This document shows, one piece after another, positions 34,282 through 43,205 of a DNA stretch of 64,000 bases. Origin of the DNA: G965220305 sp965220305 (GTDB lineage Bacteria; Chloroflexota; Dehalococcoidia; Lucifugimonadales; UBA3495); the NCBI GenBank assembly GCA_965220305.1, contig OZ244817.1, forward strand, positions 4,092,001 through 4,156,000, given 5' to 3'. The notes under the pieces are model-generated. The model had not been told where the DNA came from, did not search any database, and saw nothing but the letters and a program-made list of their open reading frames with translations. A program made the position numbers and the translations under genes. Position 1 is the stretch's first letter; each line of letters begins with the position of its first letter.

Positions 34282-34557
34282 CTAAACCCTCCACCACCAG
34301 TGCTGCGGCTGTCCTTGATGCTGGGGATCCCGGTGCATCCGTTCCAGACCCCGCCCCTGCCAGAAATGGGAGTCCACCCGTTCCAGGCCGTCCCACAGGG
34401 CGTCGAGGGCGGCAGCATCGAGGGCGCGATCCCCGATGTGGAAGGTATCCCCACACTCCAGGGCCTGGTCGCGCAGTTGGCCGATCACCTGGCGGGCCAG
34501 CCACAGGTCCCGCCGGTAGGCGGCAGAAGTACGTTGGGGATCAGGCGTCAACATCAT
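34282..34557 (-). CDS. Small unknown protein overlapping the recombinase
   Basis: About 91 residues from ATG 34557 (second ATG at 34554), overlapping the recombinase 3' end by 17 bases. A helical segment PQRTSAAYRRDLWLARQVIG and LRDQALECGD, then ALDALWDGLERVDSHFWQGR. Its His/Trp-rich C terminus (HRDPQHQGQPQHWWWRV) is unusual. Close coupling with the recombinase suggests a shared mobile unit. No family recognised. Confidence 0.45.
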   Translation of the reverse strand: MMLTPDPQRTSAAYRRDLWLARQVIGQLRDQALECGDTFHIGDRALDAAALDALWDGLERVDSHFWQGRGLERMHRDPQHQGQPQHWWWRV

Positions 34558-35134
34558 CCAACTCCTTGGCCACCCGCCGGACCACGCTGTGGTGAACGCG
34601 GTGGACCTGAGCGATGCGGTTGACCGACTGGCCCTCGCGGAGCTTGCGCTCCACTTCCTGCCTGGCCTCGAGAGTGAGCACCGGAGGGCGCCCGATCCGC
34701 TTCCCTTCAGCCCGGGCCCGCTCCTGGCCCTGGATGCTGCGCTCCCGGATGTTGCTCCACTCCCACTCGGCGATGGCCAGGGTGAGGTGCAGGAGGAGCT
34801 GGCCGGTGGGGGTGGTCGTGTCGAACTCCCGCTGCGAGAGAACCACGAGGTGGATGCCGGCGTCAGTGATGTCCTTGATAAAGCGCAGGCCGTCAACTGC
34901 CCGCCGGCTGATGCGGTCGATGGCGGTGACCACCAGGGTATCCCCAGCCTGCAGCCGGGCCGGCAGGTCCCGCAGGGCCCGGCGGTCGCTCCTGGCGCCC
35001 GAACCGATCTCCGTCACGAGCTCGTGCACGCCGTAGTCCTGGAGTTGCTGAGTCTGCGTCTCCAGGTTGCCCTGGTTCTCGGTGGCCTGGCTGACCCGGG
35101 CGAAGCCGACAGTGAGGGGAAGTCGGTTGATCAT
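34541..35134 (-). CDS. Serine recombinase (resolvase/invertase family)
   Basis: A 197-residue small serine recombinase. N-terminal catalytic domain: VGFARVS with nucleophile Ser15, QTQQLQDYGV, SGARSDRRALRDLPARLQAG-DTLVV, AIDRISRRAVDGL (the conserved Arg residues) and VVLSQREFDTTTPTGQLLLH, AIAEWEWSNIRERSIQGQERA (helix E), then a linker GKRIGRPPVL and a Hin-like HTH QSVNRIAQVHRVHHSVVRRV. It resolves or inverts DNA between two short sites; no matching site pair was recognised. ATG 35134 is preferred over a longer frame. It lies in a decayed accessory region, suggesting a transposon or integrative element remnant. Confidence 0.9.
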   Translation of the reverse strand: MINRLPLTVGFARVSQATENQGNLETQTQQLQDYGVHELVTEIGSGARSDRRALRDLPARLQAGDTLVVTAIDRISRRAVDGLRFIKDITDAGIHLVVLSQREFDTTTPTGQLLLHLTLAIAEWEWSNIRERSIQGQERARAEGKRIGRPPVLTLEARQEVERKLREGQSVNRIAQVHRVHHSVVRRVAKELDDVDA

Positions 35135-35426
35135 CGCCGGTCCATGCTCCCCGCGCTTAGTGTATGCGGAAATGGTAGGACCCTGGAATGCTTTCGTCAA
35201 GGGTTTCCGCGGACCGTTGGTGTATCTGGAGCGGGAGTGTTTCCCGGGGGATGGACCGGCTGGCGTTAAGTGCCGTTTTCCGCGGGACGTTGCCGGCTCG
35301 TCCGCGTTGGCGCTTGGGACAGGATGTTTCCCAGGGACCCCTTTTTGCGCCGGCACAGAATCGCCAAAATCGGCCCCCCAATGGGCTTCAGGGCAGGGGC
35401 CTGAAAAGGGCTGGCGGCCCCGTTTT
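35135..35426. other. Upstream region of the recombinase, no gene
   Basis: No coding sequence supported on either strand; contains the recombinase promoter region. No repeat identified. Confidence 0.4.
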
Positions 35427-35684
35427 TCAAGCAGGGGCCTCCAACGTGGCCGTTATGGCACGGCGCGAACCGCGTTGGGGGCGCGAGCCCCTGGGAGCGC
35501 CGCCTGCCGCCTGCCGCCTGCAGGCCCCTGGTACGCCTCGGAAATCGTCAGTATAAACATCAACGCAGGTTCGCTGTCGGCCAAGGGTGCAGGTTGGCAG
35601 AGGAGCGGGCGTTGGCGCTGGGGACGTGGCAGTGCAGGCCAAGGCAAGGGTTCCGATGAGAGCGCCCAGGAATAGGTTTATCAA
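35427..35684 (-). CDS. Possible small lipoprotein
   Basis: A candidate of about 85 residues from TTG 35684: hydrophobic LFLGALIGTLALAC with a lipobox-like L-A-L-A-C, then TATSPAPTPAPLPTCTLG, a Pro/Thr linker typical after lipid anchors, and a Cys-containing segment. The C-terminal 40 residues are Arg/Gly-rich and doubtful. The GGAGG lies too close to the TTG, so the start is uncertain. Low confidence. Confidence 0.3.
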   Translation of the reverse strand: MINLFLGALIGTLALACTATSPAPTPAPLPTCTLGRQRTCVDVYTDDFRGVPGACRRQAAGGAPRGSRPQRGSRRAITATLEAPA

Positions 35685-35890
35685 GCCTCCACGTTGTTGC
35701 TGGGTTTCGCTGGCCGCAATGTCGCACAATGCCCTTACGTTGACCCGCCATCGGGACGCACAAAGTGTTATGTCAGCTGGGTGTGTACCGGTGTGCACAG
35801 ACCGCCTGCAGATTCGGACAACGCCTGTTAGGTGGCCCCACTGACTCCCTTCCCCTGTATGGTATGGTTCCCCTAGCCTAATGTGGGGGG

Positions 35891-36104
35891 TTGCTATGCC
35901 AGAAGACTGGAACAACCAGGGTTCACCTTTACCACCCCGACCGCGGCAGGGCCCTGTGCGGCGGCGAGGTGGACAAGCCTGGGGACAATAGTGGCGGAGA
36001 ACGTCCTGGATGTTACCTGCGAAGCCTGCGCGACGGAGCTGCGCCGCATTATCGGCCAGTTGAACCAGCTTCGGGAGGCCCTGCACCCGCAGACCTTGGC
36101 CTAG
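35891..36104 (+). pseudogene. Small Cys-rich (zinc-ribbon-like) protein, frameshifted
   Basis: First frame: KTGTTRVHLYHPDRGRALCG-GEVDKPGD; after a one-base shift at about 35987 the second frame gives IVAENVLDVTCEACATELRR and ends QLREALHPQTLA. Together this makes about 70 residues with C...CxxC spacing like small zinc-finger proteins. Too short to assign firmly. Confidence 0.35.
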
Positions 36105-36734
36105 AAACTCGGACGGAAACCCCGATTCTCTCCAAGCTGCCGTTTTCTTAAACGTCGATTGGCGATGTAATAGTAGGGTTGTGAAACGTAGTTATTGCTG
36201 CTCCCACGCCGCTTCGAAGGCCTGCCGGAGCCTGGCGACGCTCGCTAAGCCCGAATCCACCGAAGGAGGGCCTTGGGGACAGCCCTTGAAGAAGCTAGAG
36301 GGTGCCCCCATGAATCTGGGATGATGGTTTTGTGACAGCAAACCGACCCCAGAACAAGGAGCACCCAACGCCGTCCATCGGTGAATTGGGGCTAAACTAA
36401 AGCCAAGGTGAAATGTACATATCGCTAGACCGCAATGTCTGTGGTCACCCAGTTGGGGCCTAAGGGTGATATGAGGCGCTGTGGAATCCTTTCGGTAGTC
36501 TTCAAGACCCCCGAAATGCACATCCCACCTTGGTATTGGTTTAGATCGTCCATCCTGAACTGGACCTGTAGTTGGATGCTCCCAGGTATGCCTCGGCGTG
36601 TTCCATGTGCCGGTCATAGGTGCTCCAGTCGAAGTGGATATATCATGCCCGCATCGGGATGGACTCACATCTTGATTCTGGGGAGAGTAATCGCCAACTG
36701 GCTGAAGCATAGGAGCATTGCCCTAACTTAATTA
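36105..36734. other. Gap before IS982; one shared 24-bp sequence
   Basis: No gene supported. Bases 36392-36415 are identical to 52138-52161 next to IS630 remnants (CTAAACTAAAGCC... type), suggesting the end of an unidentified mobile element. Confidence 0.45.
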
Positions 36735-37725
36735 ACCCGGTGTGCAAGTTGTAAAAAGGGTTGAAAATCCAGGCCCAAACGCCTCTACCAGAGATGTCTG
36801 CCCCCAGTGGAGGTGTGTGATGGACGTGGACACCCAGATAATAACAGTCTCTTGCCGGATAGATGATACCTTGAAGCGCCTTTTTCAGGGACAACGGCTT
36901 CGCCAGCGCGGGCCCGGACCGGTGTTGTCCGATGCTGAAGTGTTGACTATGGAAACCGTTGGTGAGTTCCTGGGCTTCAGCCAGGACCTCACCCTCTACC
37001 GGTACTTCCGCCGGCACTACAGCCACTTCTTTCCGGGAATGGCGCAGGTCTGCCGCACCACCTTCGTGCGTCAGGCCGCCAACCTCTGGCGGGTCAAGGA
37101 GCGGGTCTGGCAAATGCTCCTGGATTCCATCCAACATGACCCGACTTTTGCCATCGTGGACAGTTTCCCCCTGCCAGTCTGCCGGTTCGCCCGGGCCTGC
37201 CGCTGTCAGCGCTTCCGGGGAGAAGCCGCTTTCGGGTGGGATGACGTGGCCCGGCAGACCTTCTATGGTTTCAGGGTGCATCTGCGGCTGAGTTGGCCCG
37301 GACTGATCACCGGCTTCAGCGTCGCCCCAGCCAATGTGCATGACCTGGCGGTGGTCCCGGAACTGGCCGCAGGCGCGCAAGGCATATTGCTGGGGGACCG
37401 CAACTACTGGTCTCCGCGCCTGGTTGAGGAGCTGGCCGGCCAGGACGTGACCTTGCTGGCCCCGTTCAAGTCGAAGAAAAAGGACCCCTGGCCCCGGCGA
37501 AGCTACCAAATCAGCCGGCCACGTTACCGTATCGAAACAGTGTTCAGTCAACTTGTGGAGCGTTTTCAAGCCAGGCGGGTCCAGGTCAAGGACATCTGGC
37601 ATCTGCACGCCCGGTTGCTGCGCAAGGCTCTCAGCCATACGCTGGCTTTCGCACTCAATCAGGAGCAGGGAAATCCACCGCTGCAATTTGCCAAGTTGCT
37701 CACTTGGTAAAACATGCACACCGGT
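36735..37725 (+). mobile_element. IS982-family insertion sequence
   Basis: About 991 bp. Left end ACCCGGTGTGCAAGTTG and right end (reverse complement) ACCGGTGTGCATGTTTT are imperfect inverted repeats, and TAATTA flanks both sides (36729-36734 and 37726-37731) as target duplication. It carries one intact transposase and sits at the very 3' end of the kinase gene on the other strand. Confidence 0.85.
36820..37710 (+). CDS. IS982-family transposase
   Basis: A 296-residue DDE transposase. Family features: VLSDAEVLTMETVGEFLGF near residue 35, YRYFRRHYSHFFP, RTTFVRQAANLWRVKERVWQ, FAIVDSFPLPVCRFARA (first Asp), TFYGFRVHLRLSWPGLITGF, LLGDRNYWSP (second Asp), LLAPFKSKKKDPW and RYRIETVFSQLVERF (final Glu). 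ATG 36820 has GGAGG 6 bases upstream. The frame is intact, so this is the most likely active IS in the window. Confidence 0.9.
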   Translation: MDVDTQIITVSCRIDDTLKRLFQGQRLRQRGPGPVLSDAEVLTMETVGEFLGFSQDLTLYRYFRRHYSHFFPGMAQVCRTTFVRQAANLWRVKERVWQMLLDSIQHDPTFAIVDSFPLPVCRFARACRCQRFRGEAAFGWDDVARQTFYGFRVHLRLSWPGLITGFSVAPANVHDLAVVPELAAGAQGILLGDRNYWSPRLVEELAGQDVTLLAPFKSKKKDPWPRRSYQISRPRYRIETVFSQLVERFQARRVQVKDIWHLHARLLRKALSHTLAFALNQEQGNPPLQFAKLLTW

Positions 37726-38302
37726 TAATTACCTGCCAAAGTCCCGGTCCACCCCACTTGGGTCGAGCTAGAAGTGAGAGGTGGTTGTGTAATGAACTCT
37801 GCACCTCCGTGGTGTGCTGTCCCGCATCTATCACCAGGTCACAAAGTTCGACCAGATTGTTGATTTCAGCCTCGACAGGGTGACTCTCCATAACCTTGAA
37901 CTCATCGAGCGAAATTCCGTAGGACAGCTGCGAGTTATATCGCCGATGCCTCTCTTCACGGCTTACTTGCAAAAAGACGGCAATCGTAGCTTCGGCAGAT
38001 TGGCGTATTTCCGTTAGAACCTCAGAGTGCCGCACTCCGTCGAAGACAACAGAGTCGTGATTCTCAATCCCGGCGTATTCAAGGGCGGCTCGGAGCAAAC
38101 CTGAAGACCCCGTTGACCTGAACAAACTGTCTCCCAAGTCCTGTAACGATTCCCTGGTGCTTGGACTGCCAGTCTGTTCTGAAATATTCCTCACATACGC
38201 CCCGAAGGAGACGACCTTCAAGCCGAATGCGGAAGCGACATATGCAGCGGCGGTTGATTTACCACTTCCTATCGGGCCACAAATGACTGCTGCTGACTTC
38301 AT
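37700..38302 (-). CDS. P-loop nucleotide kinase-like protein
   Basis: 200 residues. Walker A GPIGSGKS (9-16), VVSFGAYVR, a lid/Arg segment (EERHRRYNSQ) and FDGVRHSEVLTEI near residue 100 recall NMP, dephospho-CoA or dNMP-type kinases. It would phosphorylate a nucleotide or nucleotide-like product. It is last in the seven-gene operon, 11 bases after the ASCH gene. The last ten or so codons come from the IS982 end, so the natural C terminus may be altered, though the core is complete. The substrate is unknown. Confidence 0.75.
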   Translation of the reverse strand: MKSAAVICGPIGSGKSTAAAYVASAFGLKVVSFGAYVRNISEQTGSPSTRESLQDLGDSLFRSTGSSGLLRAALEYAGIENHDSVVFDGVRHSEVLTEIRQSAEATIAVFLQVSREERHRRYNSQLSYGISLDEFKVMESHPVEAEINNLVELCDLVIDAGQHTTEVQSSLHNHLSLLARPKWGGPGLWQVINRCACFTK

Positions 38303-38313
38303 GTGGATTATCC

Positions 38314-38853
38314 CTAGAGAAGGTTTAGAGTCGCCTGGTGCCGGGGGCGCAGAACCACCCAGCCACGGCGGTCGTGCTTATGCACCTCGATGGGAGGTAG
38401 AGCCTGCACCTCGGAAATCCTCATTAGGGTTGCAAATTGGGCTGATTTACGCTGCTCCCAGAATAAAGGATCCTCTGCCCGCAGCGCACTCTTGAACCCA
38501 CCCCGGATCTGGTCCCATGTATCGACATCGAGCTGGTAGTACCACACCTTCCTTACAACGCACAGACCGGATACTGCTTTCGCGGAAGCCTTCTTCAACA
38601 GGACTACATCACCCTGCTCCACCGATTTGAATGGGGCGATGCGATTCTTGGAAAAACGGGATTCGACGGTTTTGCTGCCATCAAGTATGAACCGAAGGTA
38701 CGGTTCCAAGAGCACGGCTAAGTGGACTGAGAATGGGCTGGGCGCTGAGGCTGAGAGGTCTTCCAGATACTGTTCCCAAAACCGGTTTCCGCAGGTGGAC
38801 TCCTTGAGATCCTTAACCAGTTCCTCGGTCAGTCTCACATTAGACTCGGCCAT
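38314..38853 (-). CDS. ASCH-domain protein
   Basis: 179 residues. An N-terminal helical part (VRLTEELVKDLKE) leads into an ASCH/PUA-like fold: FSVHLAVLLEPYLRFILDGS, KTVESRFSKNRIAPFKSVEQ (the conserved E-x-R loop), GDVVLLKKASAKAVSGLCVV and VWYYQLD. ASCH domains bind RNA or modified nucleosides; one relative, YqfB, removes an acetyl group from N4-acetylcytidine. ATG 38853 has GGAG 8 bases upstream and overlaps the preceding gene by 14 bases. In this operon it probably recognises the nucleotide or RNA that the other enzymes modify (inference). Confidence 0.78.
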   Translation of the reverse strand: MAESNVRLTEELVKDLKESTCGNRFWEQYLEDLSASAPSPFSVHLAVLLEPYLRFILDGSKTVESRFSKNRIAPFKSVEQGDVVLLKKASAKAVSGLCVVRKVWYYQLDVDTWDQIRGGFKSALRAEDPLFWEQRKSAQFATLMRISEVQALPPIEVHKHDRRGWVVLRPRHQATLNLL

Positions 38854-40120
38854 TGGAAATGCTCCACATCTCTTGGCATTCCGTCTCGACAATCTGTTCC
38901 ACCTGGGCAACCGCTTTCGCCAGTAACTCTGATTCGCGGCTATTCAGTGAGCATCGCAGGCTCCGCTGAACCGCTTCACTAGAGTCCTCACCTTCCTCCA
39001 TGGCTTTCAGAGCTATCAATAGAACATTCGGACCGTTGCAACGATAGATTCGATTGCCGGTCGTCCACACATCCACAGCCTTGCGCAGAACGTCTCGTCG
39101 GCTCACGGTCGGAAGGATATCCCCCGGAACAAGTGGAATGAGTTGCGGATCCACGAATTCCCGCCGGTCATTCATCCGAACTCGCATCCTGATTCCACTG
39201 ATAGTGGCTTCTGTCCAAGGGCACACGCACGGAGGCGAACTACCCTCTTCAGGCAGAACTCCTCCATCCCTTTGGAACAGAAGCAGGTCGCCGCGTCGCC
39301 ACTGCGACGGCACGTGTTCGAATCGGGCTGCCCGTAGAGCATTGTGTTCAAAAAAGGGCGTGGCGTACGATAGCGCGAGATGCTCGATTCCAACAAACCT
39401 CAACCCCAACTGCTCAGCCCCCACGATAATGCGGTGGCGCTCTTCAGCGATGCCGGGCCTTGCGCCATCCGGCGCAAAGCTAAGAAACACCGTCCCCTGG
39501 TCAGCGCAGACACGGGCCGAGGTTCGCAAGAATCCCATCACGTCATCCTCGTACCATGGCGGGTCGGCCAGAACCGTCTCGACTGATGGCATATCGACCA
39601 CATCGTGTTTGACGTCGCAGCGCCGAAGCACACTGCCGAGAGAAGAACGGGGCACTCTGTCAGCTAGCAAGGGATTCTGATCGAGTAAAGTGAAGCAGCA
39701 ACATACACCTTCCACCGCGGCGAGGAAGAACACAGATGGCGCTCCGAGCAGGGCCACAGCTTCTGTAGGTCCAGCCGAAATGATAACTCTTTCCAGAAGC
39801 TCGGCCGCCGTCTTCCTGGTAAAGCGCCAATCGGAGGAGAGCGGATGCGGTGCCGGCAGGCCGGGGACCTCCAGTTCCAAGTCACTATTTGAAATGGGTG
39901 GCGGACTTTCGGCCGCCACATCCGCCGGAATTTTCGATTCGATAACCAGGCGGTCGACTGCCTCGCGCGCGACAGTCGGATACACTCCCGGGAGCACCGA
40001 GATGAGTTGCCAAAAGTCCTTCACCCCCGACTGGACGGCGGCAATAATCCAGCGATCGAGATCGCTGTCGTACCGGGATAAGCAGGAGTCATTCATGACC
40101 CATCTCGCCGTAATGCTCAC
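38840..40120 (-). CDS. Winged-helix/Rossmann SAM-dependent transferase with DPPW motif
   Basis: 426 residues from a GTG that overlaps the radical-SAM stop by four bases (GTGA); ATG 40096 is an alternative start. Residues 22-66 look like a winged helix. From about 97 a Rossmann-type domain begins (WRFTRKTAAELLERV, AVALLGAPSVFFLAAVEGV, FTLLDQNP), with VLADPPWYEDDVMGFL (DPPW at 186-189) and FLSFAPDG. Order and motifs resemble branched-polyamine synthase BpsA (aminopropyl transferase) and D-P-P-Y/W methyltransferases. It therefore probably transfers a methyl or aminopropyl group from SAM or its decarboxylated form. The 150-residue C-terminal part is unfamiliar. Confidence 0.7.
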   Translation of the reverse strand: MSITARWVMNDSCLSRYDSDLDRWIIAAVQSGVKDFWQLISVLPGVYPTVAREAVDRLVIESKIPADVAAESPPPISNSDLELEVPGLPAPHPLSSDWRFTRKTAAELLERVIISAGPTEAVALLGAPSVFFLAAVEGVCCCFTLLDQNPLLADRVPRSSLGSVLRRCDVKHDVVDMPSVETVLADPPWYEDDVMGFLRTSARVCADQGTVFLSFAPDGARPGIAEERHRIIVGAEQLGLRFVGIEHLALSYATPFFEHNALRAARFEHVPSQWRRGDLLLFQRDGGVLPEEGSSPPCVCPWTEATISGIRMRVRMNDRREFVDPQLIPLVPGDILPTVSRRDVLRKAVDVWTTGNRIYRCNGPNVLLIALKAMEEGEDSSEAVQRSLRCSLNSRESELLAKAVAQVEQIVETECQEMWSISNGRV

Positions 40121-41121
40121 CTCGCTAACGAGATGTCGGTGATCGGTAAAGCTCTCTCGTTCAGAGAGTAACGGTCTTCAATTTCCCTGCTCCAAGCTTC
40201 TATGGCGATCTCCTGATTTTTGAGAGCCTCCCGTTGTTCGTCCCCGGCCCGGGGAAGTACGGCCCCAAACATCTGAATTTCCAGAGGGACTGTTCTCAGT
40301 GGAAGGTTCTCATGGACAGTCTGCAGCTTGTCAACGAACGACCGCATACGATCGACAATACGTTCATCGGTTGGCGAAGTTAGCGTGACATAGGCGTACA
40401 CGTCAATGCCCAGGTCTACGAAACGTCGAAAAAGGTCGAATTGCTGGGAGAAGAGGGCTCCGTCAGCGAGCGTGTTGAAGGAGAACGACCCTTCATCAAA
40501 CCCCTTGAAGCAACACACTCGTCCATAGTTTTTGGCGCCACGAACAAGGTCGATGTCTGGGATTGATAGAGTCCTCCAAAAGTAATCGGTGCTCAGATTG
40601 TCGTCGGACCAAAGGTATATTTCTCGCTCAAGTCCGCGGGATTGGATCTCCTGGATCATCCAAGGCACCCACTCAGGAGTGAGGTCCGGCTGGCCTCCGG
40701 ACAGATCAATCACTCCAGCCGGTTCCGGCTGGTCCAAATGCAGGTCCAGCAACTCCGCAGCTGACATCCAAGCAGCGTGTTTGTGGTTGGCCGAAAGAAG
40801 TTCAAAGGGAACGAAGCAATACCAGCAACGCCAGTTGCAAACAGCATTTTGGAACACTTGGGCACGGGCTGCGTCTTCCGCCGGTGTGCCCAGGAATTTG
40901 TATGCAGGATCGATGGGCAGGGAATTAGATGGCCATCCAGGACTGGTCGACCGTCTAAAGTGGCGTATTCGCCCAAAGCCCTCGCAATTTGGCGGCTCAC
41001 TTAGGTCGGCCTCCTGTTCTGTGTCGAGGAAGTTCGTGACCAGGATACGTTTGGTTTCCAGGTCTATCCCGGCGTGTCTCCAATGGCTCGACCACTTGTC
41101 GGTGTTTATGAGTTTGGCCAT
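40117..41121 (-). CDS. Radical SAM protein
   Basis: 334 residues. The [4Fe-4S]-binding motif is CNWRCWYC (Cys95, Cys99, Cys102; CX3CX2C), followed by VPFELL and then VIDLSGGQPDLTPEWVPWMI, the glycine-rich SAM-contact strand. IYLWSDDNLSTDYFW and YGRVCCFKGFDEGSFSF resemble barrel strands in activating-enzyme and TYW1-like radical SAM proteins. The substrate is unknown. ATG 41121 with AGAGG eight bases upstream is preferred over the longer frame. It lies in the middle of the operon between a zinc protein and a DPPW enzyme, with a four-base overlap downstream. Confidence 0.85.
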   Translation of the reverse strand: MAKLINTDKWSSHWRHAGIDLETKRILVTNFLDTEQEADLSEPPNCEGFGRIRHFRRSTSPGWPSNSLPIDPAYKFLGTPAEDAARAQVFQNAVCNWRCWYCFVPFELLSANHKHAAWMSAAELLDLHLDQPEPAGVIDLSGGQPDLTPEWVPWMIQEIQSRGLEREIYLWSDDNLSTDYFWRTLSIPDIDLVRGAKNYGRVCCFKGFDEGSFSFNTLADGALFSQQFDLFRRFVDLGIDVYAYVTLTSPTDERIVDRMRSFVDKLQTVHENLPLRTVPLEIQMFGAVLPRAGDEQREALKNQEIAIEAWSREIEDRYSLNERALPITDISLAR

Positions 41122-41155
41122 GCTGTTTACCTCTAGGCGGTTTCGGAGCACTCGA

Positions 41156-41746
41156 TCATCGGCCTGCCACCTTGGCCCCCTCCAACGGAAGGTCCGGCAT
41201 TCGCTTCTTGATGTAGTGCATCACCAAGTCGGTCATATATCCAAGTTCCTGGTCGGTGAGGGGCCTCTCTCTGTCAATTCCATGCCAGGCTTCAATGCAT
41301 TTTCTACAACATGTGGCGGTGGCATGCTGGGCGTAGTAGATGGCATTGCCTGACAGCGGAGTCTGGAAACCATCTCTAAATAGCTCTGCTTTGGGAGGGC
41401 CTACATACTTCCGTAACCGATGCTCAGCCGCCTCTTGCAGGCCCGAGAGGCCCTTACGCCTCGCATGGTTTAGGGCTTTTTCGTCGATGGATTGGTGCCA
41501 ATATTGATGCCGAATCAACTCCCGCTCCAAGGATGCAACTGTGTTTTCCACGTCGCTCAGGTCGTGCCGGTCTAACCTTTGCCAGTCAATCAACTCGGCA
41601 CCGCAGGCACGGCATTCTTCGCTTCGATACGACTGTTCCCCGGGTCTGATGCGTAGGAAGGAATGCAGGTCTTTCTCACAGTCGTGGCTGGTGCAGGTAA
41701 CCTTCGCGAGCAGTTTCTCATTATTCCAGTTTTCCATACTAGCCAT
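41156..41746 (-). CDS. Zinc-binding protein with DUF4186-like C terminus
   Basis: 196 residues. N-terminal Cys pattern: VTCTSHDCEKDLHSFLRI and EECRACGAELIDWQRL, probably a zinc ribbon. The C-terminal 90 residues contain QTPLSGNAIYYAQHATATCC, RKCIEAWHGIDRERPLTDQE and LGYMTDLVMHYI, closely like DUF4186 proteins, which carry the AQHATATCCRxCxxxWH signature. Function unknown; the Cys-Cys-x-x-Cys may bind a second metal. ATG 41746 has GGGAGGAAG upstream and overlaps the ImmA gene by eight bases. Confidence 0.78.
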   Translation of the reverse strand: MASMENWNNEKLLAKVTCTSHDCEKDLHSFLRIRPGEQSYRSEECRACGAELIDWQRLDRHDLSDVENTVASLERELIRHQYWHQSIDEKALNHARRKGLSGLQEAAEHRLRKYVGPPKAELFRDGFQTPLSGNAIYYAQHATATCCRKCIEAWHGIDRERPLTDQELGYMTDLVMHYIKKRMPDLPLEGAKVAGR

Positions 41747-43205
41747 GAGAGACTTCCTCCCAGGGAGCGAGTGCCTGCGCCAGAAGTTCCCGGTCAGGCT
41801 CGGCGAGCTTGGTAAAGTCAGCACGCTCGAATAATACATTGCGAACGACGACCCACGGGTTGCCAATCGGTTGAAGGCTGTTCGCTGTCCCCCACCAGTT
41901 CTCATCCTGTTCCACAGATAGACGGAATGCCAAGTAGTTCGCGAGGGAGTCGGTCGGGATGCCCTCCTGTGCGGAGACTCGTTGTACCGCAGTTTTGAGT
42001 CGGCGCATATCATTCCTCGCCATAGCCAGGCACTTCTCCGCTAGCTCCTGACCCCTCCCATTGAGGAGGATTGCTCCAGCGAAGCTACTCGCGGTTGTTT
42101 CCTCGGCTGACGATCCGTGATCCGCTGCGCCCTCGTCCTCCTCCAGCACAGTTCGCTCAGGCAGACTAGGCTCCTGGCCGGCGTGCCAGAATTCATGCAA
42201 AAGGTCGAATGCCCACCGGGATTCTGATGATGTCTTTTGTTTCAAGACGATCACGTTTCGTCCGTCCTCTCTGAAACATGCCCCGTGAAAAGATCCAGGG
42301 GCGTCGAGAGGCAGCACCGGGACACCCAAATCCCAGATGTAGTTGACAACGGAACCCAAATTCATGGAGCCATAGTTGGATTCAACCGCGGTCCTGAGTT
42401 CGCGCGGGCTGGTTGGTATGGGCCTGATTGGATTATCCGAACAAGCCTGCACTGCAAGAAGCGCCAGGTAATGTGCGTACACAGCATACGCATTAACCCG
42501 TTCAGGCCGAGCGCTCGCGGCAACTTTGAAGCGAACACCACCGATTGCGGGCTCTATATCCAGCGCATCCCCGCGCAGCAACTGCTGAGGGGACCATTGG
42601 AAGACTTTGCCAATGGTCTCGGCTGCTGCGCGGACTAGGGTTGCCTCCTTTTCCCCACCGGCATTGGGATCTAATGGCCACCATTGACGGGGAACTAAGC
42701 GTTTGTGAACGAACTCAACCGAGAAACCAGTCTCGGCGACTCTGTTCAGAAGATCCTGCAAAGAGACTCCGTTTTCGTCCAGAAGCAGTGAATCGTCTAC
42801 GTCCACGCCTAGAGCCGCCACCACGTTTCTGATTCGGGTGAGGCTCGCGGCGGCGTAGTCCGATGCCTCGTAACGCTGGATTTGTTGCTCTTTCAGTCCT
42901 AGATGGTCAGCCAAGTCTCGCTGGCTTAGTCCTCTCGCTATACGTGCCCGGATGAGTAGGCTCGGCAACTCGGTGATGGTCTTGAGTTGATCAAACTTGA
43001 ATTCACCCGCCTTCAGTGATTCATATTCGCGTAGATCGTGCTCAAGGTCGGCGAGTTGACTTCTCAGTGCATCTTCCCTGGCTTTCAGCAAGAGAGGATG
43101 CAATCCTTCAGGGTTGGATTCCCCTTCTTCGAACTGATGCAATGCCTGAGAGAAACGATCGGCTTGAGCTCGTGTTATTTTGTACTGTCTTTCGTTCTTA
43201 ATCAT
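41739..43205 (-). CDS. XRE-family regulator with ImmA/IrrE metallopeptidase domain
   Basis: 488 residues. Residues 40-66 are a coiled-coil-like Leu/Glu helix; 84-130 are an XRE HTH (LIRARIARGLSQRDLADHLG, LKEQQIQRYEASDY). The C-terminal half holds a zinc peptidase motif HEFWH (337-341), preceded by FHGACFREDGRNVIVLK and followed by an acidic DEGAADHG. Proteins of this form regulate mobile-element or defence operons by cleaving a repressor or partner. Its ATG overlaps the preceding DUF6932 stop (ATGA). It is probably the operon's own regulator, acting on the palindromic site at the promoter. Confidence 0.88.
   Translation of the reverse strand: MIKNERQYKITRAQADRFSQALHQFEEGESNPEGLHPLLLKAREDALRSQLADLEHDLREYESLKAGEFKFDQLKTITELPSLLIRARIARGLSQRDLADHLGLKEQQIQRYEASDYAAASLTRIRNVVAALGVDVDDSLLLDENGVSLQDLLNRVAETGFSVEFVHKRLVPRQWWPLDPNAGGEKEATLVRAAAETIGKVFQWSPQQLLRGDALDIEPAIGGVRFKVAASARPERVNAYAVYAHYLALLAVQACSDNPIRPIPTSPRELRTAVESNYGSMNLGSVVNYIWDLGVPVLPLDAPGSFHGACFREDGRNVIVLKQKTSSESRWAFDLLHEFWHAGQEPSLPERTVLEEDEGAADHGSSAEETTASSFAGAILLNGRGQELAEKCLAMARNDMRRLKTAVQRVSAQEGIPTDSLANYLAFRLSVEQDENWWGTANSLQPIGNPWVVVRNVLFERADFTKLAEPDRELLAQALAPWEEVSHG

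Noticed and set aside
36192..36710. 172-residue minus-strand frame before IS982
   Set aside because: No similarity, no ribosome site, and it includes the 24-bp sequence shared with 52138-52161.
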